A stretch of DNA of 19,485 nt from Bryobacterales bacterium (GCA_020853155.1 JADYZL010000344.1:1-19485), one strand, 5' to 3'. Numbered from the stretch's first letter, positions 7,351-15,564 are shown. Numbers and translations: made by a program. The notes: generated from the sequence alone by a model not told the origin.

Positions 7351-8211
7351 CTAGTGCAGATTTCGCGCTTTCAGGTATTGCACCAGCCCCTCCGGATGAT
7401 CCGTGATGATTGCGTCTACGCCCGCATCGATGAGCGTTTGCCACTCCTCGGGCTGGTTCGCCGTCCAGGGCACCACGGTCAACCCGGCAGCGTGTGCTTC
7501 CCGGACGTTCTCCGGCGTCACCAGCCGCAACTGCGGAGAAAGTACGTCCACGCCACCGGCCTCTTTGGCGATGGCCAGAAATCCGTCCCCTTTCGCGCTG
7601 AACAGAGCCGCCCGCGAGAGTTTCGGCGCTATCCGGCCGAGCGCGCGAAGCAAGCTGAAATCGAAGCTCTGCACGACCACCCGTTTTTCCAGCTTGAATT
7701 TGCGGATCTCGGCAAGCACCATCCGGGCGAACTCGTCCGGCGGCGGCGTCAACTCGGGCTTTGCCGGGTTGCTCTTCATCTCGACATTGAAGCGGAAGCT
7801 GCCGAGCGGGGCGAGTTCGCGAAATACCTCTGCGAGCGTGGGCATCCGCGTTCCGGGGATCGCCTGCTGCTCGGGAAAGTCCGGGTTCTTCATCCAGCCG
7901 CAATCGAACTGTTTGATCTGGGCCAGCGTCAACTGCCGGATGGCGCGGGGAAACGCCGCCGGACCCTTGCAGATTGCCGGCTTGATTTCAAGATCGTGCG
8001 AAACGACGAGCACGTTGTCTTTCGTAACGCCGACATCCAGTTCCAGCACGTCCGCGCCCACTTTGATGGCATGGCGAAAGGCCGGAATCGTATTCTCCGG
8101 CATCGCCCAACGCGCCCCGCGGTGCCCCTCCACCAGGATTCGCTTCGGAGCGCGCGCCGTCTGGGCGCCAAGAGAAATTGCAATCAGCAGCATGAACGGA
8201 ATCCATCGCAT
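7351..8211 (-). CDS. Exported glycerophosphodiester phosphodiesterase
   Basis: A 286-aa protein of the GDPD family, which hydrolyses glycerophosphodiesters to an alcohol and glycerol-3-phosphate. The start at 8211 gives MRWIPFMLLIAISLGAQTARA, a short signal peptide; the upstream extension of the frame is not conserved. Catalytic landmarks are in order: HRG at 30-32, PENT at 38-41, the metal-binding pair E57 and D59 in LELDV, and H72 in VVSHD. Later strands FNVEMKS, VVQSFDF, VVPWTANQPEEW and DAIITDHPEGL complete the TIM-barrel pattern. The signal peptide places it outside the cytoplasm, presumably for phospholipid scavenging or remodelling. It converges on the LptF-LptG gene with a 42-bp gap, so it is not in that operon. 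A chromosomal housekeeping form is the simplest reading. Confidence 0.9.
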   Translation of the reverse strand: MRWIPFMLLIAISLGAQTARAPKRILVEGHRGARWAMPENTIPAFRHAIKVGADVLELDVGVTKDNVLVVSHDLEIKPAICKGPAAFPRAIRQLTLAQIKQFDCGWMKNPDFPEQQAIPGTRMPTLAEVFRELAPLGSFRFNVEMKSNPAKPELTPPPDEFARMVLAEIRKFKLEKRVVVQSFDFSLLRALGRIAPKLSRAALFSAKGDGFLAIAKEAGGVDVLSPQLRLVTPENVREAHAAGLTVVPWTANQPEEWQTLIDAGVDAIITDHPEGLVQYLKARNLH

Positions 8212-8323
8212 ACCGCCAGCGTAACCCGTTTGAGCCTGTGCCGTGGAGAGCGGCCGAAGTCGCGCCGCCGAAAACCCCACTCGTCACGTCATTCGCCCTT
8301 CCTTGGGCCGGAAAATACCGAAT

Positions 8324-8353
8324 TTGGCCTGAGGCTCCCGGATCGGGTAAACT
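8324..8353 (+). promoter_or_regulatory. Possible sigma-70-type promoter for rpmB
   Basis: TTGGCC at 8324-8329 and TAAACT at 8348-8353 are separated by 18 bp, which suits a -35/-10 pair. It would give an untranslated leader of about 85-90 bases before rpmB. The -35 match is only partial. The rest of the 8212-8446 gap is GC-rich and holds no convincing ORF. Confidence 0.35.
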
Positions 8354-8446
8354 AGGAGATTGTGGCCTGCGGCACATTCGTGCCCGCGTGCCCGGCAAAC
8401 GGCCAGCGAAGAGATTTCGCGGGCAAACTTCCTTGAGGATCGGATT

Positions 8447-8674
8447 ATGGCAAAAGTTTGTGCAATCACCGGCAGAAAGCCGATGTCTGGGAACAATGTT
8501 TCCCACGCCAACAACAAGACGAAGCGGAAGTGGAATCCGAACCTTCACTGGAAGCGTTTCTGGGTGCCCAGCGAGAACCGTTTTGTGCGTCTGCGGGTCT
8601 CCGCGGCGGCGATGCGGGATATCGACAAGAACGGCATTGAGAGCGTTCTGCGCAAAGTCGGCCTGCTGAAGTAA
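8447..8674 (+). CDS. rpmB: 50S ribosomal protein L28
   Basis: The 75-aa product is recognisable as bacterial L28. It has the N-terminal MAKVCAITGRKPMSGNNVSHA block, then TKRKWNPNLHWKRFWV, and the C-terminal RVSAAAMRDIDKNGIESVL. L28 binds 23S rRNA in the large subunit. A GAGG lies about 9 bases before the ATG. Only one Cys (residue 5) is present, so it is the zinc-free type and not the CxxC form. The gene is alone: divergent from the phosphodiesterase gene and convergent with the dipeptidase gene, with strong hairpins after its stop. It is not beside rpmG here, as it is in many bacteria. Confidence 0.96.
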   Translation: MAKVCAITGRKPMSGNNVSHANNKTKRKWNPNLHWKRFWVPSENRFVRLRVSAAAMRDIDKNGIESVLRKVGLLK

Positions 8675-8689
8675 TCGCCAGTTCGAAAC

Positions 8690-8715
8690 GCCGGTTCGCC
8701 CGCGCGCGAACCGGC
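8690..8715. terminator. Perfect 10-bp hairpin downstream of rpmB
   Basis: GCCGGTTCGC (8690-8699) and GCGAACCGGC (8706-8715) pair perfectly around CCGCGC, 15 bases after the rpmB stop. No T-run follows, so it may act as an mRNA 3' stabiliser or work with Rho. Confidence 0.5.
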
Positions 8716-8724
8716 AAGTGAGCC

Positions 8725-8770
8725 GGGGTTCCGGGTCCGCCACCTTCTTCCTTCGTGGGTCCGGAACCCC
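8725..8770. terminator. Second 10-bp hairpin between rpmB and the dipeptidase gene
   Basis: GGGGTTCCGG (8725-8734) pairs perfectly with CCGGAACCCC (8761-8770). Inside the loop, CCAC near 8740 and GTGG near 8756 can pair too, leaving a pyrimidine-rich apical loop. It lies 23 bases past the minus-strand dipeptidase stop, so it can serve either convergent gene. Confidence 0.5.
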
Positions 8771-8793
8771 GATTTGCGTTTCCGCGGCCGGTC

Positions 8794-10032
8794 TCAGCGC
8801 GCAGCCGCCATCTCCCGCGCCACCCGTTCATTCGCGCTCATTACCCGCAACAGATTCTCTCCGTAAATCTTCTGGATATCCGTTTGCGAATACCCACGCT
8901 CCAGCAGGGCGCGCGTCAGGTTTGGCCACATGGAGACATCGGAAAGGCCCACCGGTACGCAATCCACGCCGTCGAAATCGCTTCCGATGCCAACGGCATC
9001 CACGCCGGCAAGTTTGACGACGTGGTCGATATGCGCCACCACGTCTTCGAGAGTTGCGGGCACGGGCGGGAACTCCCGCTGCACCTCACGAATCGCCGAT
9101 TGCCGCGCCTTCTTGAGCCCCTCGGGATCGTTCTTGTACTTCCCCTCGAGCGCGCGCAGCGACTGCGCAATTCGGGGCCGAGCCGCGGCTGAGGCGTCCG
9201 CCGATTTCTGCGATAGGAACTGGCAGGCGAAATTGATCTGGATGACGCCGCCCTTCTTCGCGAGCGCCTGAATCATCTCATCGGTCATGTTGCGGGGCAC
9301 GTTGGCCAGAGCGCGCGCCGAAGAATGCGACGCAAATGGAGGCGCCTTGCTCACGCGGATGACGTCCCAGAACGTGGCGTCGGAGACGTGCGATATATCC
9401 ACCATCATTCCGAGCCGGTTCATCTCCGCCACCACTTTCTCTCCGAAGGGCGTCAAGCCGTCATGAGGTTTGTTGGCGTCTCCGGAGGAATCCGCCCAGT
9501 TGTTCGAATTCGAATGCGTCAGGGTCATGTAGCGGACGCCCTCGCTATAGAAGCGACGCAGCAGCCGCAGGCTGTCCTCAATGGCATGTCCGCCCTCAAT
9601 CCCCATGAGCGCCGCGATCTTCCCCTGCCGGTGCGCATCCCGGATCCCCTGCGCCGTGGTGACAAAGAGGAAATCGTTGGGGTAGCGCTCCACGATGTCG
9701 TGCTTCACGGTATCGATCATTTCGAGTGTGCGGTGCGCGGAGCGGTTGCCCTTCGCATAGGAAGCGGCCACATAGACGGCGAAGAACTGCGCGGCCATCC
9801 CGCCCCGCTTCATCCGCGGAAGATCGCTGTGATGCCGTGCGTCGGGCTTCCCGAAATCGCTCCCATCCACGGTGTAACTCGTCACATCGTTGTGCGTGTC
9901 GATCAGGATTGCGGAGCGATGGACCCGCTCCACCTCGCCGTCGGAGACAGTGCGGCGGGCAGCCGCGCTCCCTTGCGCGAAAAGCGTCCCCGCGCAGACC
10001 GCCAGAAACACAGCAATAGAAAATGCGCGCAT
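8794..10032 (-). CDS. Exported membrane dipeptidase, peptidase family M19
   Basis: A 412-aa zinc dipeptidase of the renal dipeptidase (M19) family. The N-terminus MRAFSIAVFLAVCAGTLFAQ looks like a signal peptide; a GAGGA sits 5-6 bases before this ATG, favouring it over the longer frame. Metal-binding residues appear in the family order: H47 and D49 in DTHND, bridging E146 in GIEGGH, H215 in DISHVSD, H236 in SHSSARAL, and an Asp near 350 in GIGSDFDG. M19 enzymes cleave dipeptides, including some D-amino-acid-containing ones and beta-lactam-like bonds, so a role in periplasmic peptide or peptidoglycan-fragment turnover is possible. The substrate cannot be read from sequence. It is transcribed away from hslR and converges on rpmB. 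Confidence 0.92.
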   Translation of the reverse strand: MRAFSIAVFLAVCAGTLFAQGSAAARRTVSDGEVERVHRSAILIDTHNDVTSYTVDGSDFGKPDARHHSDLPRMKRGGMAAQFFAVYVAASYAKGNRSAHRTLEMIDTVKHDIVERYPNDFLFVTTAQGIRDAHRQGKIAALMGIEGGHAIEDSLRLLRRFYSEGVRYMTLTHSNSNNWADSSGDANKPHDGLTPFGEKVVAEMNRLGMMVDISHVSDATFWDVIRVSKAPPFASHSSARALANVPRNMTDEMIQALAKKGGVIQINFACQFLSQKSADASAAARPRIAQSLRALEGKYKNDPEGLKKARQSAIREVQREFPPVPATLEDVVAHIDHVVKLAGVDAVGIGSDFDGVDCVPVGLSDVSMWPNLTRALLERGYSQTDIQKIYGENLLRVMSANERVAREMAAAR

Positions 10033-10064
10033 CACGTTCCTCAGAGCGTTGTTGGAATAATCCG

Positions 10065-10070
10065 ATTGTA
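10065..10070 (-). promoter_or_regulatory. Possible -10 element for the dipeptidase gene
   Basis: On the minus strand the hexamer reads TACAAT, one mismatch from TATAAT, 33-38 bases before the start codon. No good -35 hexamer stands 16-18 bp further up, so the call is tentative. Confidence 0.3.
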
Positions 10071-10121
10071 GCGGTCCGGCCCGGCTCCTGTGCGCGCTCC
10101 CGCCCTGCAATGGCGCGCATC

Positions 10122-10134
10122 CGTTGCCGCAACG
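10122..10134. promoter_or_regulatory. Short perfect palindrome in the hslR upstream region
   Basis: CGTTGC-C-GCAACG is a 6-bp-arm inverted repeat centred 42 bases before the hslR start, in the 137-bp divergent gap shared with the dipeptidase gene. It could be a binding site for a dimeric regulator. It is short enough to occur by chance. Confidence 0.25.
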
Positions 10135-10169
10135 AATGAGAATAGAGAGATGCGTGCGGAGGCAACGAA

Positions 10170-10553
10170 ATGATGAGCCGTGTCCGGATGGATAAATGGC
10201 TGTGGGCGGCACGGTTCTTCAAGACGCGGGCGCTGGCCGCGAAAGCCTGCGATCTCGGGCGGGTGCTCGCCAATGGGATCGTCGCGAAACCGGCTCGGGA
10301 AGTCCGTGCCGGCGATCAACTCCAGGTACAGACACCGGGAGGGCCGTTCGAGGTCGAGGTTCTGGTTCTGAGCGAAGTTCGGGGTCCGTCCGCCATTGCA
10401 CAAACCCTCTATCGCGAGACGGAAGCCAGCCGGGCCCAGCGCGCCAAACTGGCCGAAGAAAAACGATCTCTCCCCAGCTACGATTTCGATGGCGAAGGGC
10501 GCCCTTCGAAGCGGGATCGCCGGGATCTTGACCGCCTGCGCGGCCGCTTGTAG
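10170..10553 (+). CDS. hslR: S4-domain RNA-binding protein, Hsp15-like
   Basis: A 127-aa protein with an N-terminal S4 fold: RMDKWLWAARFFKTRALAAKAC, then RVLANGIVAKPAREVRAGDQLQV (about residues 5-54), followed by a beta segment and a charged tail rich in Arg and Asp. This matches Hsp15, which binds 50S subunits that carry stalled nascent chains and helps recycle them. GGAGG at 10158-10162 lies 7 bases before the ATG at 10170; a second ATG at 10173 is less well spaced. The gene diverges from the dipeptidase gene and converges on ftsK with a 25-bp gap. The S4 call is firm; the exact Hsp15 orthology is likely but rests on length and motif. Confidence 0.85.
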   Translation: MMSRVRMDKWLWAARFFKTRALAAKACDLGRVLANGIVAKPAREVRAGDQLQVQTPGGPFEVEVLVLSEVRGPSAIAQTLYRETEASRAQRAKLAEEKRSLPSYDFDGEGRPSKRDRRDLDRLRGRL

Positions 10554-10557
10554 GTAA

Positions 10558-10572
10558 GGCGGGCAGGCCGCC
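10558..10572. terminator. Weak hairpin between convergent hslR and ftsK
   Basis: GGCGG (10558-10562) and CCGCC (10568-10572) can pair around GCAGG in the 25-bp gap between the two stop codons. The stem is only 5 bp and lacks a T-run, so this is a weak candidate. Confidence 0.2.
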
Positions 10573-10578
10573 CCGCAA

Positions 10579-13149
10579 TCAATCCGCCCAGTCCGGCCGT
10601 TTCAGAACGTCCCGTGGGCGAGGGCCGTCGGGAGGCCCGATAATGCCTTCCCGCTGCATCTGGTCGAGGATGCGCGCGGCTCTGCCGTAGCCCAGCCGCA
10701 AGCGCCGCTGCAGAATCGACGTGGAGGCCTTGCCCATTTCGAGCACCACGTTCACGGCATCGCGGTACATCGCATCCTGCTCGCCTTCTTCGGTCATCTC
10801 CTCCTGCTCGGCATCGGGCGCGATCAGGAAGGAGGCGTCGTATTCCGGCGTGGCCTGATTCTTCCAGAACGCCACCAGGCTGTTGATTTCCTGCTCTTCC
10901 ACGAACGCGCCATGCATCCGCACCAGGCGCGACGATCCTGGGGGCAGGAAAAGCATGTCGCCCTTGCCGAGAAGGTGCTCCGCTCCCATCACGTCGAGGA
11001 TCGTCCGGCTGTCGACGCGCGTCGCCACGCGGAAGCTCATCCGGGCGGGGAAATTCGCCTTGATCAATCCGGTAATCACATCGACGCTGGGGCGCTGCGT
11101 TGCCACGACAAGATGGATGCCCACCGCCCGCGCCATTTGCGCCAGCCGCGTGATGGAGGCTTCCACGTTCCGGCCTTCGAGCATCATCAAGTCCGCCAGT
11201 TCGTCGATAATCAACAGGACGTACGGGAGCGTTGCCGGGATCTCTTCTTCTTCCTCGAACAGATTGATCGCGTGCGAGGATTCCTCCCGCAGCTTCTCCA
11301 TCTTCTTGTTGAACTGCTCGATATTACGCACGCCGTAGGAAGCCAGCAGCCGCAGCCGCCGTTCCATCTCGATCACCGCATTGCCCAGGGCGACGCTGGC
11401 CTTTTTCGGGTCTGTGATCACCGGCGTCAGCAGGTGGGGGATTCCCTCATAGATGCCCAACTCCACTTGCTTCGGGTCCACCATGATCAACCGCACCTGA
11501 TCGGGAGTCGATTTATACAGAATCGAAACAATCAGCGCGTTCAACATCACGGACTTGCCCGCGCCTGTCGAACCGGCAATCAACAGGTGGGGCATTTGTT
11601 CCATGCTCGCCACCTTGATCCGCCCGCGAATGTCCTTGCCGAGGCAGAAAGTCAGGCGGGAAGCGGAACTCCGGAACTCGTCGGATTCGAGAATCTGCCG
11701 CAGGACGATGGTGTCGCGGCGCGTATTGGGCACTTCGATGCCCACCGTCGGCTTACCCGGAATTCGCTCAATCATCACGGATTCCGCCTGCAAACCCAGG
11801 CAGAGATCCTCCGTGAGGTTGGTCATCTTGCTGTACTTGATGCCCGCTTCCGGCTTGAACTCGAACGTCGTCACCACCGGGCCGGGATTGATTTGCACCA
11901 CGTTGCCCAAAACGTTGAACTCTTCAAACTTGCTCTTGATGCGGACGGCGGTGTCCTTGAGCTCCTGTTCATCGAGAGCGCTGCGCGGAGCAGGTTCGCG
12001 GAGCAATTCCGTCGAAGGCGCACGCCACGCGATCTTGCGAGCCGGCGTCTCCGCGGCGGATTGCAAGATGCTGGGCTGGCTTGGGGGCAACTCCCAAGCA
12101 GCGCGTGGAACGGATTGTTCCTCGACCTCTTCCAGAAGCTCGATCGGAATTTCCTCGTCTTCCGGGGCTGCTTCGGCGCCGATGCTGCCGGGCGCGTGGC
12201 TGCCGATAGCACCAAGGGCGGGTGCTGCAGTCTCCCAAGGCGGCGTCTCTTCAATACGGGCAGCGCCTCGCGCAGACGCGCCGGAAGCCTGAGTAATCTC
12301 CCGCATGGCGTCCAGGTCGGCCCGCAGGCCGGGAGCATCCGCATAACCCGCGTCTTCCGGCACAATCGGAATCTGCCGTACCTGGTCAAACGGATGACGC
12401 CCCGTCCGGGGCTCATCGCTTTCTCCCTCCCGGACGGCCTTCGCATTGGCGCGTGCCAGCCTGCGCTCTTCCCGCGCGGCCTCTTTCTGCAGGCGCGCCT
12501 CTTCATGCCGGATGCGGCGGGCATCGGACGCTTCCGCCCGCAGGCGCCGCCGTTCGGCCAGCCAGCCGTAAAATCCGCTCGGTTGGCCGGATTCCTGCGC
12601 TTGCGTAATCCGCGCATCCAGCCAATCCGCCGCGCCCATGATGGAGAAACGGGAGCAGAGGAATAAGCCCATTACGAGCATCGTGACCGCGACGATCAGA
12701 GTCCCGATCGGGTTGAGGTAAAACGTCAGCGCATCGCGAACCAGCAGGCCCAGAACTCCTCCCGCGTGAATCGCCCCCTGGAACCATTCCCAACGGCTGA
12801 GATAAGTTAACCCCGTGCAGAGCGCCACAAGAATCAGCATGGTCCCCACCAGCCGCGCCGGGATGGAGCCGATCTCGCGCGAGCGAATCCAGCGCAGGCT
12901 CAGCAGAAGCAGGAAGAGTGGAAGTGTGAATGCAGCCAGGCCGAAGCTCTGGAGTGCAAAGTCGGCGATATGAGAGCCGAACAGACCAATTAAATTGTGT
13001 GGGTCGCTGCGGGAGGCAGCGGAGTTCCAGGAAGGGTCCTGCACGTTGTAGGAAAACAGGCTCAGCCATACCAGCACGCTGAAGGCGAAAAGGAGAAAGC
13101 CCGCCCCCTCCGAAATTCGAGAGCGTCGCGCTGGTGCCGGTGATCTCAT
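10579..13149 (-). CDS. ftsK: DNA translocase FtsK/SpoIIIE
   Basis: An 856-aa protein. The N-terminal 170 residues hold about four to five membrane segments, starting near 16-36 and ending near 146-166. A charged, probably coiled stretch follows (about 180-235, rich in Arg and Glu), then a low-complexity linker to about 390. The RecA-like motor has Walker A GSTGAGKS at 526-533 and Walker B LLIIDE at 645-650. The C-terminal winged-helix gamma domain (about 785-850, with ASTSILQRRLRLGYGRAARILD) should read polar KOPS-type DNA sequences. FtsK sits at the division septum and pumps chromosome ends toward dif for dimer resolution. The start codon overlaps the stop of uppP (ATGA), suggesting coupled translation. 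The linker is much shorter than in E. coli FtsK. Confidence 0.95.
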   Translation of the reverse strand: MRSPAPARRSRISEGAGFLLFAFSVLVWLSLFSYNVQDPSWNSAASRSDPHNLIGLFGSHIADFALQSFGLAAFTLPLFLLLLSLRWIRSREIGSIPARLVGTMLILVALCTGLTYLSRWEWFQGAIHAGGVLGLLVRDALTFYLNPIGTLIVAVTMLVMGLFLCSRFSIMGAADWLDARITQAQESGQPSGFYGWLAERRRLRAEASDARRIRHEEARLQKEAAREERRLARANAKAVREGESDEPRTGRHPFDQVRQIPIVPEDAGYADAPGLRADLDAMREITQASGASARGAARIEETPPWETAAPALGAIGSHAPGSIGAEAAPEDEEIPIELLEEVEEQSVPRAAWELPPSQPSILQSAAETPARKIAWRAPSTELLREPAPRSALDEQELKDTAVRIKSKFEEFNVLGNVVQINPGPVVTTFEFKPEAGIKYSKMTNLTEDLCLGLQAESVMIERIPGKPTVGIEVPNTRRDTIVLRQILESDEFRSSASRLTFCLGKDIRGRIKVASMEQMPHLLIAGSTGAGKSVMLNALIVSILYKSTPDQVRLIMVDPKQVELGIYEGIPHLLTPVITDPKKASVALGNAVIEMERRLRLLASYGVRNIEQFNKKMEKLREESSHAINLFEEEEEIPATLPYVLLIIDELADLMMLEGRNVEASITRLAQMARAVGIHLVVATQRPSVDVITGLIKANFPARMSFRVATRVDSRTILDVMGAEHLLGKGDMLFLPPGSSRLVRMHGAFVEEQEINSLVAFWKNQATPEYDASFLIAPDAEQEEMTEEGEQDAMYRDAVNVVLEMGKASTSILQRRLRLGYGRAARILDQMQREGIIGPPDGPRPRDVLKRPDWAD

Positions 13150-13976
13150 CCCGCCAACGGCCGTAACATGGCCAGAAGTATCACTATTATGCCAAAAATG
13201 ATGCGGTAAAGAACAAAAAAGCGAAGGGTGTTTTGGCGAAGGAAGCGCAGGAAGAAGCCGATCACCAGAATGCCGGTGAGCGCACTCACGCTAATTCCGA
13301 TCGCAAAGAGCGGCCACATCCCCGGTTCCACGCCGCCCGCTTCGGCCATGTCCTTGAACGCGAGCAATGCCGCGCCGCCGATTGCCGGCGTGGAGAGCAG
13401 GAACGAAAACCGGGCTGCCGCCGCGCGATCGAGGTTCCGCCACAGCGCCGCTGCAATCGTAATGCCGCTCCGTGACGTCCCTGGAACCACCGCGAGCGCC
13501 TGCGCGAAGCCTACCGCGAGGACGTCGGCGGCACTCATCGCGCCCAGTTGCTTATTACGTTTACCGCGCGTGTCGACATAGCCGATCAATACGCCCACCA
13601 GAATGAGCATCGTGCCGATCACATAAGGGCTTCGCAGAGACGTTTCGACCATATCCTTCAGAAAAACGCCCGCTACGCCCACCGGAACCGTCGCCGCGGC
13701 GAGCCACCAGAGCAAACGCGGGTTTTCCTTCACATACTCCGGAGCAGACTCGGTGTGAATCCCAAAACCCCACAAAATGAGGTGCCACCAATCCCTGGCG
13801 AAGTAAATCAGAACGGCCAGCAGGGTGCCGGCGTGAAGCGCGATGTCGAAGGTGAGGCCTTGGTCCGGCCAGCCGAAAAGCCAGGGGAAAAGCGCCAGAT
13901 GTGCGGAACTGCTGATGGGGAGAAACTCGGTGAGGCCTTGCAATATCGCAAGAATTACGGCTTGGTACAGTGACAT
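13146..13976 (-). CDS. uppP: Undecaprenyl-diphosphate phosphatase (BacA/UppP)
   Basis: A 276-aa polytopic membrane protein. It removes one phosphate from undecaprenyl diphosphate so the lipid carrier can be reused for peptidoglycan and other glycans. Both signature regions are present: QGLTEFLPISSSAHL near the N-terminus (the Glu-rich and Ser-rich motif) and PGTSRSG in the middle. The start at 13976 (MSLYQAVILAILQG) matches the family N-terminus; the upstream frame extension overlaps the pyk start and is rejected. No clear Shine-Dalgarno site is visible before it. It diverges from pyk with only 47 bp between start codons, so the promoters of the two genes probably overlap each other or the coding regions. 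It overlaps ftsK by 4 bases. Confidence 0.95.
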   Translation of the reverse strand: MSLYQAVILAILQGLTEFLPISSSAHLALFPWLFGWPDQGLTFDIALHAGTLLAVLIYFARDWWHLILWGFGIHTESAPEYVKENPRLLWWLAAATVPVGVAGVFLKDMVETSLRSPYVIGTMLILVGVLIGYVDTRGKRNKQLGAMSAADVLAVGFAQALAVVPGTSRSGITIAAALWRNLDRAAAARFSFLLSTPAIGGAALLAFKDMAEAGGVEPGMWPLFAIGISVSALTGILVIGFFLRFLRQNTLRFFVLYRIIFGIIVILLAMLRPLAG

Positions 13977-14023
13977 AGGGAAGGGCGTTCGGAAAGTTCC
14001 GGCACAAGGAGTTATCGTAGCGC

Positions 14024-15445
14024 ATGCGTCAAACCAAGATTGTCGCCACACTCGGCCCCGCTTCGGATAGCCCGGAAATCATCGAAGAGATGATTTCCGC
14101 CGGCGTGAATATCTTCCGCTTCAATGCCTCCCACGGCACGCACGAAGGGCACCAGCGCCGCCTGACCATGGTACGGCAGGTGGCTGCGGACATAGGCCGC
14201 AATATCGCCTGTCTACTCGACCTTCAGGGTCCGAAGATCCGGCTCGGGAAGTTCGCAAACGGGAGCGAAACGCTCGCCGCGGGCGAGGAGTTCACGATTT
14301 CCGTGGAAGAGGTTCTCGGAGACCGCAGGCGCGCCTCCACGAATTTCACGAACCTGGTTGACGATGTGGGGCCGGGAGAGCGGATTCTGTTGAACGACGG
14401 CGTGGTGGAACTTCGAGTGATCGACGTCGTGGGCCCGAATGTGCGCTGCCAGGTCATCCGGGGCGGCGCCGTCGGCGATAACAAGGGCATTAATTTACCC
14501 AACATCGCGGTCAGCGCCCCCTCACTCACGGAGAAAGACCTGGACGATCTCAACTTCGCCGTAGATCGCGGGTTTGACTTCGTGGCGCTCTCCTTCGTTC
14601 GAACCGCCGACGATGTGCGGGAACTGCGGGAAGAACTCCGCAAACGCGATTCACGCATCCCCATCATTTCAAAGATTGAAAAGCCCCAGGCGTGGGACAA
14701 CCTGGAGGGGATCCTCACCGAAACCGACGGCGTCATGGTGGCGCGCGGAGACCTCGGCGTGGAGATGGACCTGGCGCGCGTCCCGCACATTCAGAAATCC
14801 ATCATTGAGCGTGCGCGCTGGCACAACCGCTTCGTGATCACGGCAACGCAAATGCTGGAATCCATGGTGGAATCCGCCACCCCGACGCGCGCCGAAGTGA
14901 GCGATGTGGCGAACGCCATCTTCGACGGTTCGGATGCCGTCATGCTGTCGGCGGAGACGTCCGTGGGCAAGTTCCCCATCGATGCCGTGCGGATCATGGC
15001 GAAAATCGCGCTCGAGGTGGAAGGCTCGTCGCGCTTCGACTTGCTCCGGGAGCCTCCCCATCGCCCGAACCCGAGCTACGCGGAAATCATCGCCGACATG
15101 GCCTACCACGCCGGGCGCGCTGCGCGTACGAAGGCGATCGTCGTGTTTACCACGAGCGGGTACACGGCGCGGCTCGTGGCCCGCTACCGCCCCAGTGAAC
15201 CGATCTACGCCTTTTCTCACATTGAAGAAACGGCGCGCCGGCTGGCCCCGGTGTTCGGCGTCCATCCGGTACTGGTCGAGCGCGCAGGCACGACCGATGA
15301 AATGCTGCCTCTGATGGAACGGACTCTTGTGGATCGTGCTTTGGTCCAGAAGGGAGACGGCGTGGTTTTTGTCGCTGCCCACCCCATCCGGCGGCCCGGC
15401 AGCACGAACTTTCTCAAGCTCCACCGGATTGGCGACGGAGAATAA
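14024..15445 (+). CDS. pyk: Pyruvate kinase
   Basis: A 473-aa enzyme of normal length that makes pyruvate and ATP from phosphoenolpyruvate in glycolysis. The sequence starts MRQTKIVATLGPAS, the usual N-terminus, with FRFNASHG for the nucleotide and potassium region. The catalytic Lys lies in IISKIEKPQA, MVARGDLGVE gives metal and substrate binding, and ITATQMLESM plus SAETSVGKFP complete the barrel. The last 115 residues form the C-terminal regulatory domain. AAGGAG at 14006-14011 lies 12 bases before the ATG. A possible small ORF begins two bases after its stop, and an intrinsic terminator stands 140 bases downstream. Its promoter must lie in the short gap to uppP or inside the uppP 5' end. 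Confidence 0.97.
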   Translation: MRQTKIVATLGPASDSPEIIEEMISAGVNIFRFNASHGTHEGHQRRLTMVRQVAADIGRNIACLLDLQGPKIRLGKFANGSETLAAGEEFTISVEEVLGDRRRASTNFTNLVDDVGPGERILLNDGVVELRVIDVVGPNVRCQVIRGGAVGDNKGINLPNIAVSAPSLTEKDLDDLNFAVDRGFDFVALSFVRTADDVRELREELRKRDSRIPIISKIEKPQAWDNLEGILTETDGVMVARGDLGVEMDLARVPHIQKSIIERARWHNRFVITATQMLESMVESATPTRAEVSDVANAIFDGSDAVMLSAETSVGKFPIDAVRIMAKIALEVEGSSRFDLLREPPHRPNPSYAEIIADMAYHAGRAARTKAIVVFTTSGYTARLVARYRPSEPIYAFSHIEETARRLAPVFGVHPVLVERAGTTDEMLPLMERTLVDRALVQKGDGVVFVAAHPIRRPGSTNFLKLHRIGDGE

Positions 15446-15447
15446 CC

Positions 15448-15564
15448 ATGCTTACGGCGCTCGAGAACAGCCACGACTGCACAGAGTGGACCGCCGCCGG
15501 GTTCCGAACAGTACTTTTTTCGACCCCCATGCGCCAATTCGCCGTGAATTCCGCTATATTGTGA
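15448..15564 (+). CDS. Candidate small ORF directly after pyk
   Basis: A 38-codon frame starts with ATG two bases after the pyk stop and ends at TGA 15562-15564. A GGAG at 15437-15440 sits 7 bases before the ATG, a good spacing for translation from the pyk message. The product would contain LTALENSHDCTEWTAAGF and has no membrane segment or motif I recognise. It ends 20 bases before the terminator hairpin. It could equally be a chance open frame. Only position and ribosome site support it. Confidence 0.25.
   Translation: MLTALENSHDCTEWTAAGFRTVLFSTPMRQFAVNSAIL
15555..15560 (+). promoter_or_regulatory. Possible -10 element upstream of the PP2C phosphatase gene
   Basis: TATATT stands out in GC-rich surroundings 65-70 bases before the PP2C start. 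The -35 position (near 15532) reads CGCCAA, which is poor. If real, transcription would begin near 15567 and run straight into the terminator hairpin. Confidence 0.3.

Noticed and set aside
7354..8355. Plus-strand open frame of 333 codons
   Set aside because: Antisense to the glycerophosphodiesterase gene, which has full catalytic motifs and a signal peptide.
10912..12666. Long plus-strand open frame of 584 codons
   Set aside because: It lies entirely antisense to ftsK, whose motor motifs are unmistakable. Its translation is rich in His, Arg and Gln with no domain, as expected of a shadow frame in GC-rich DNA.
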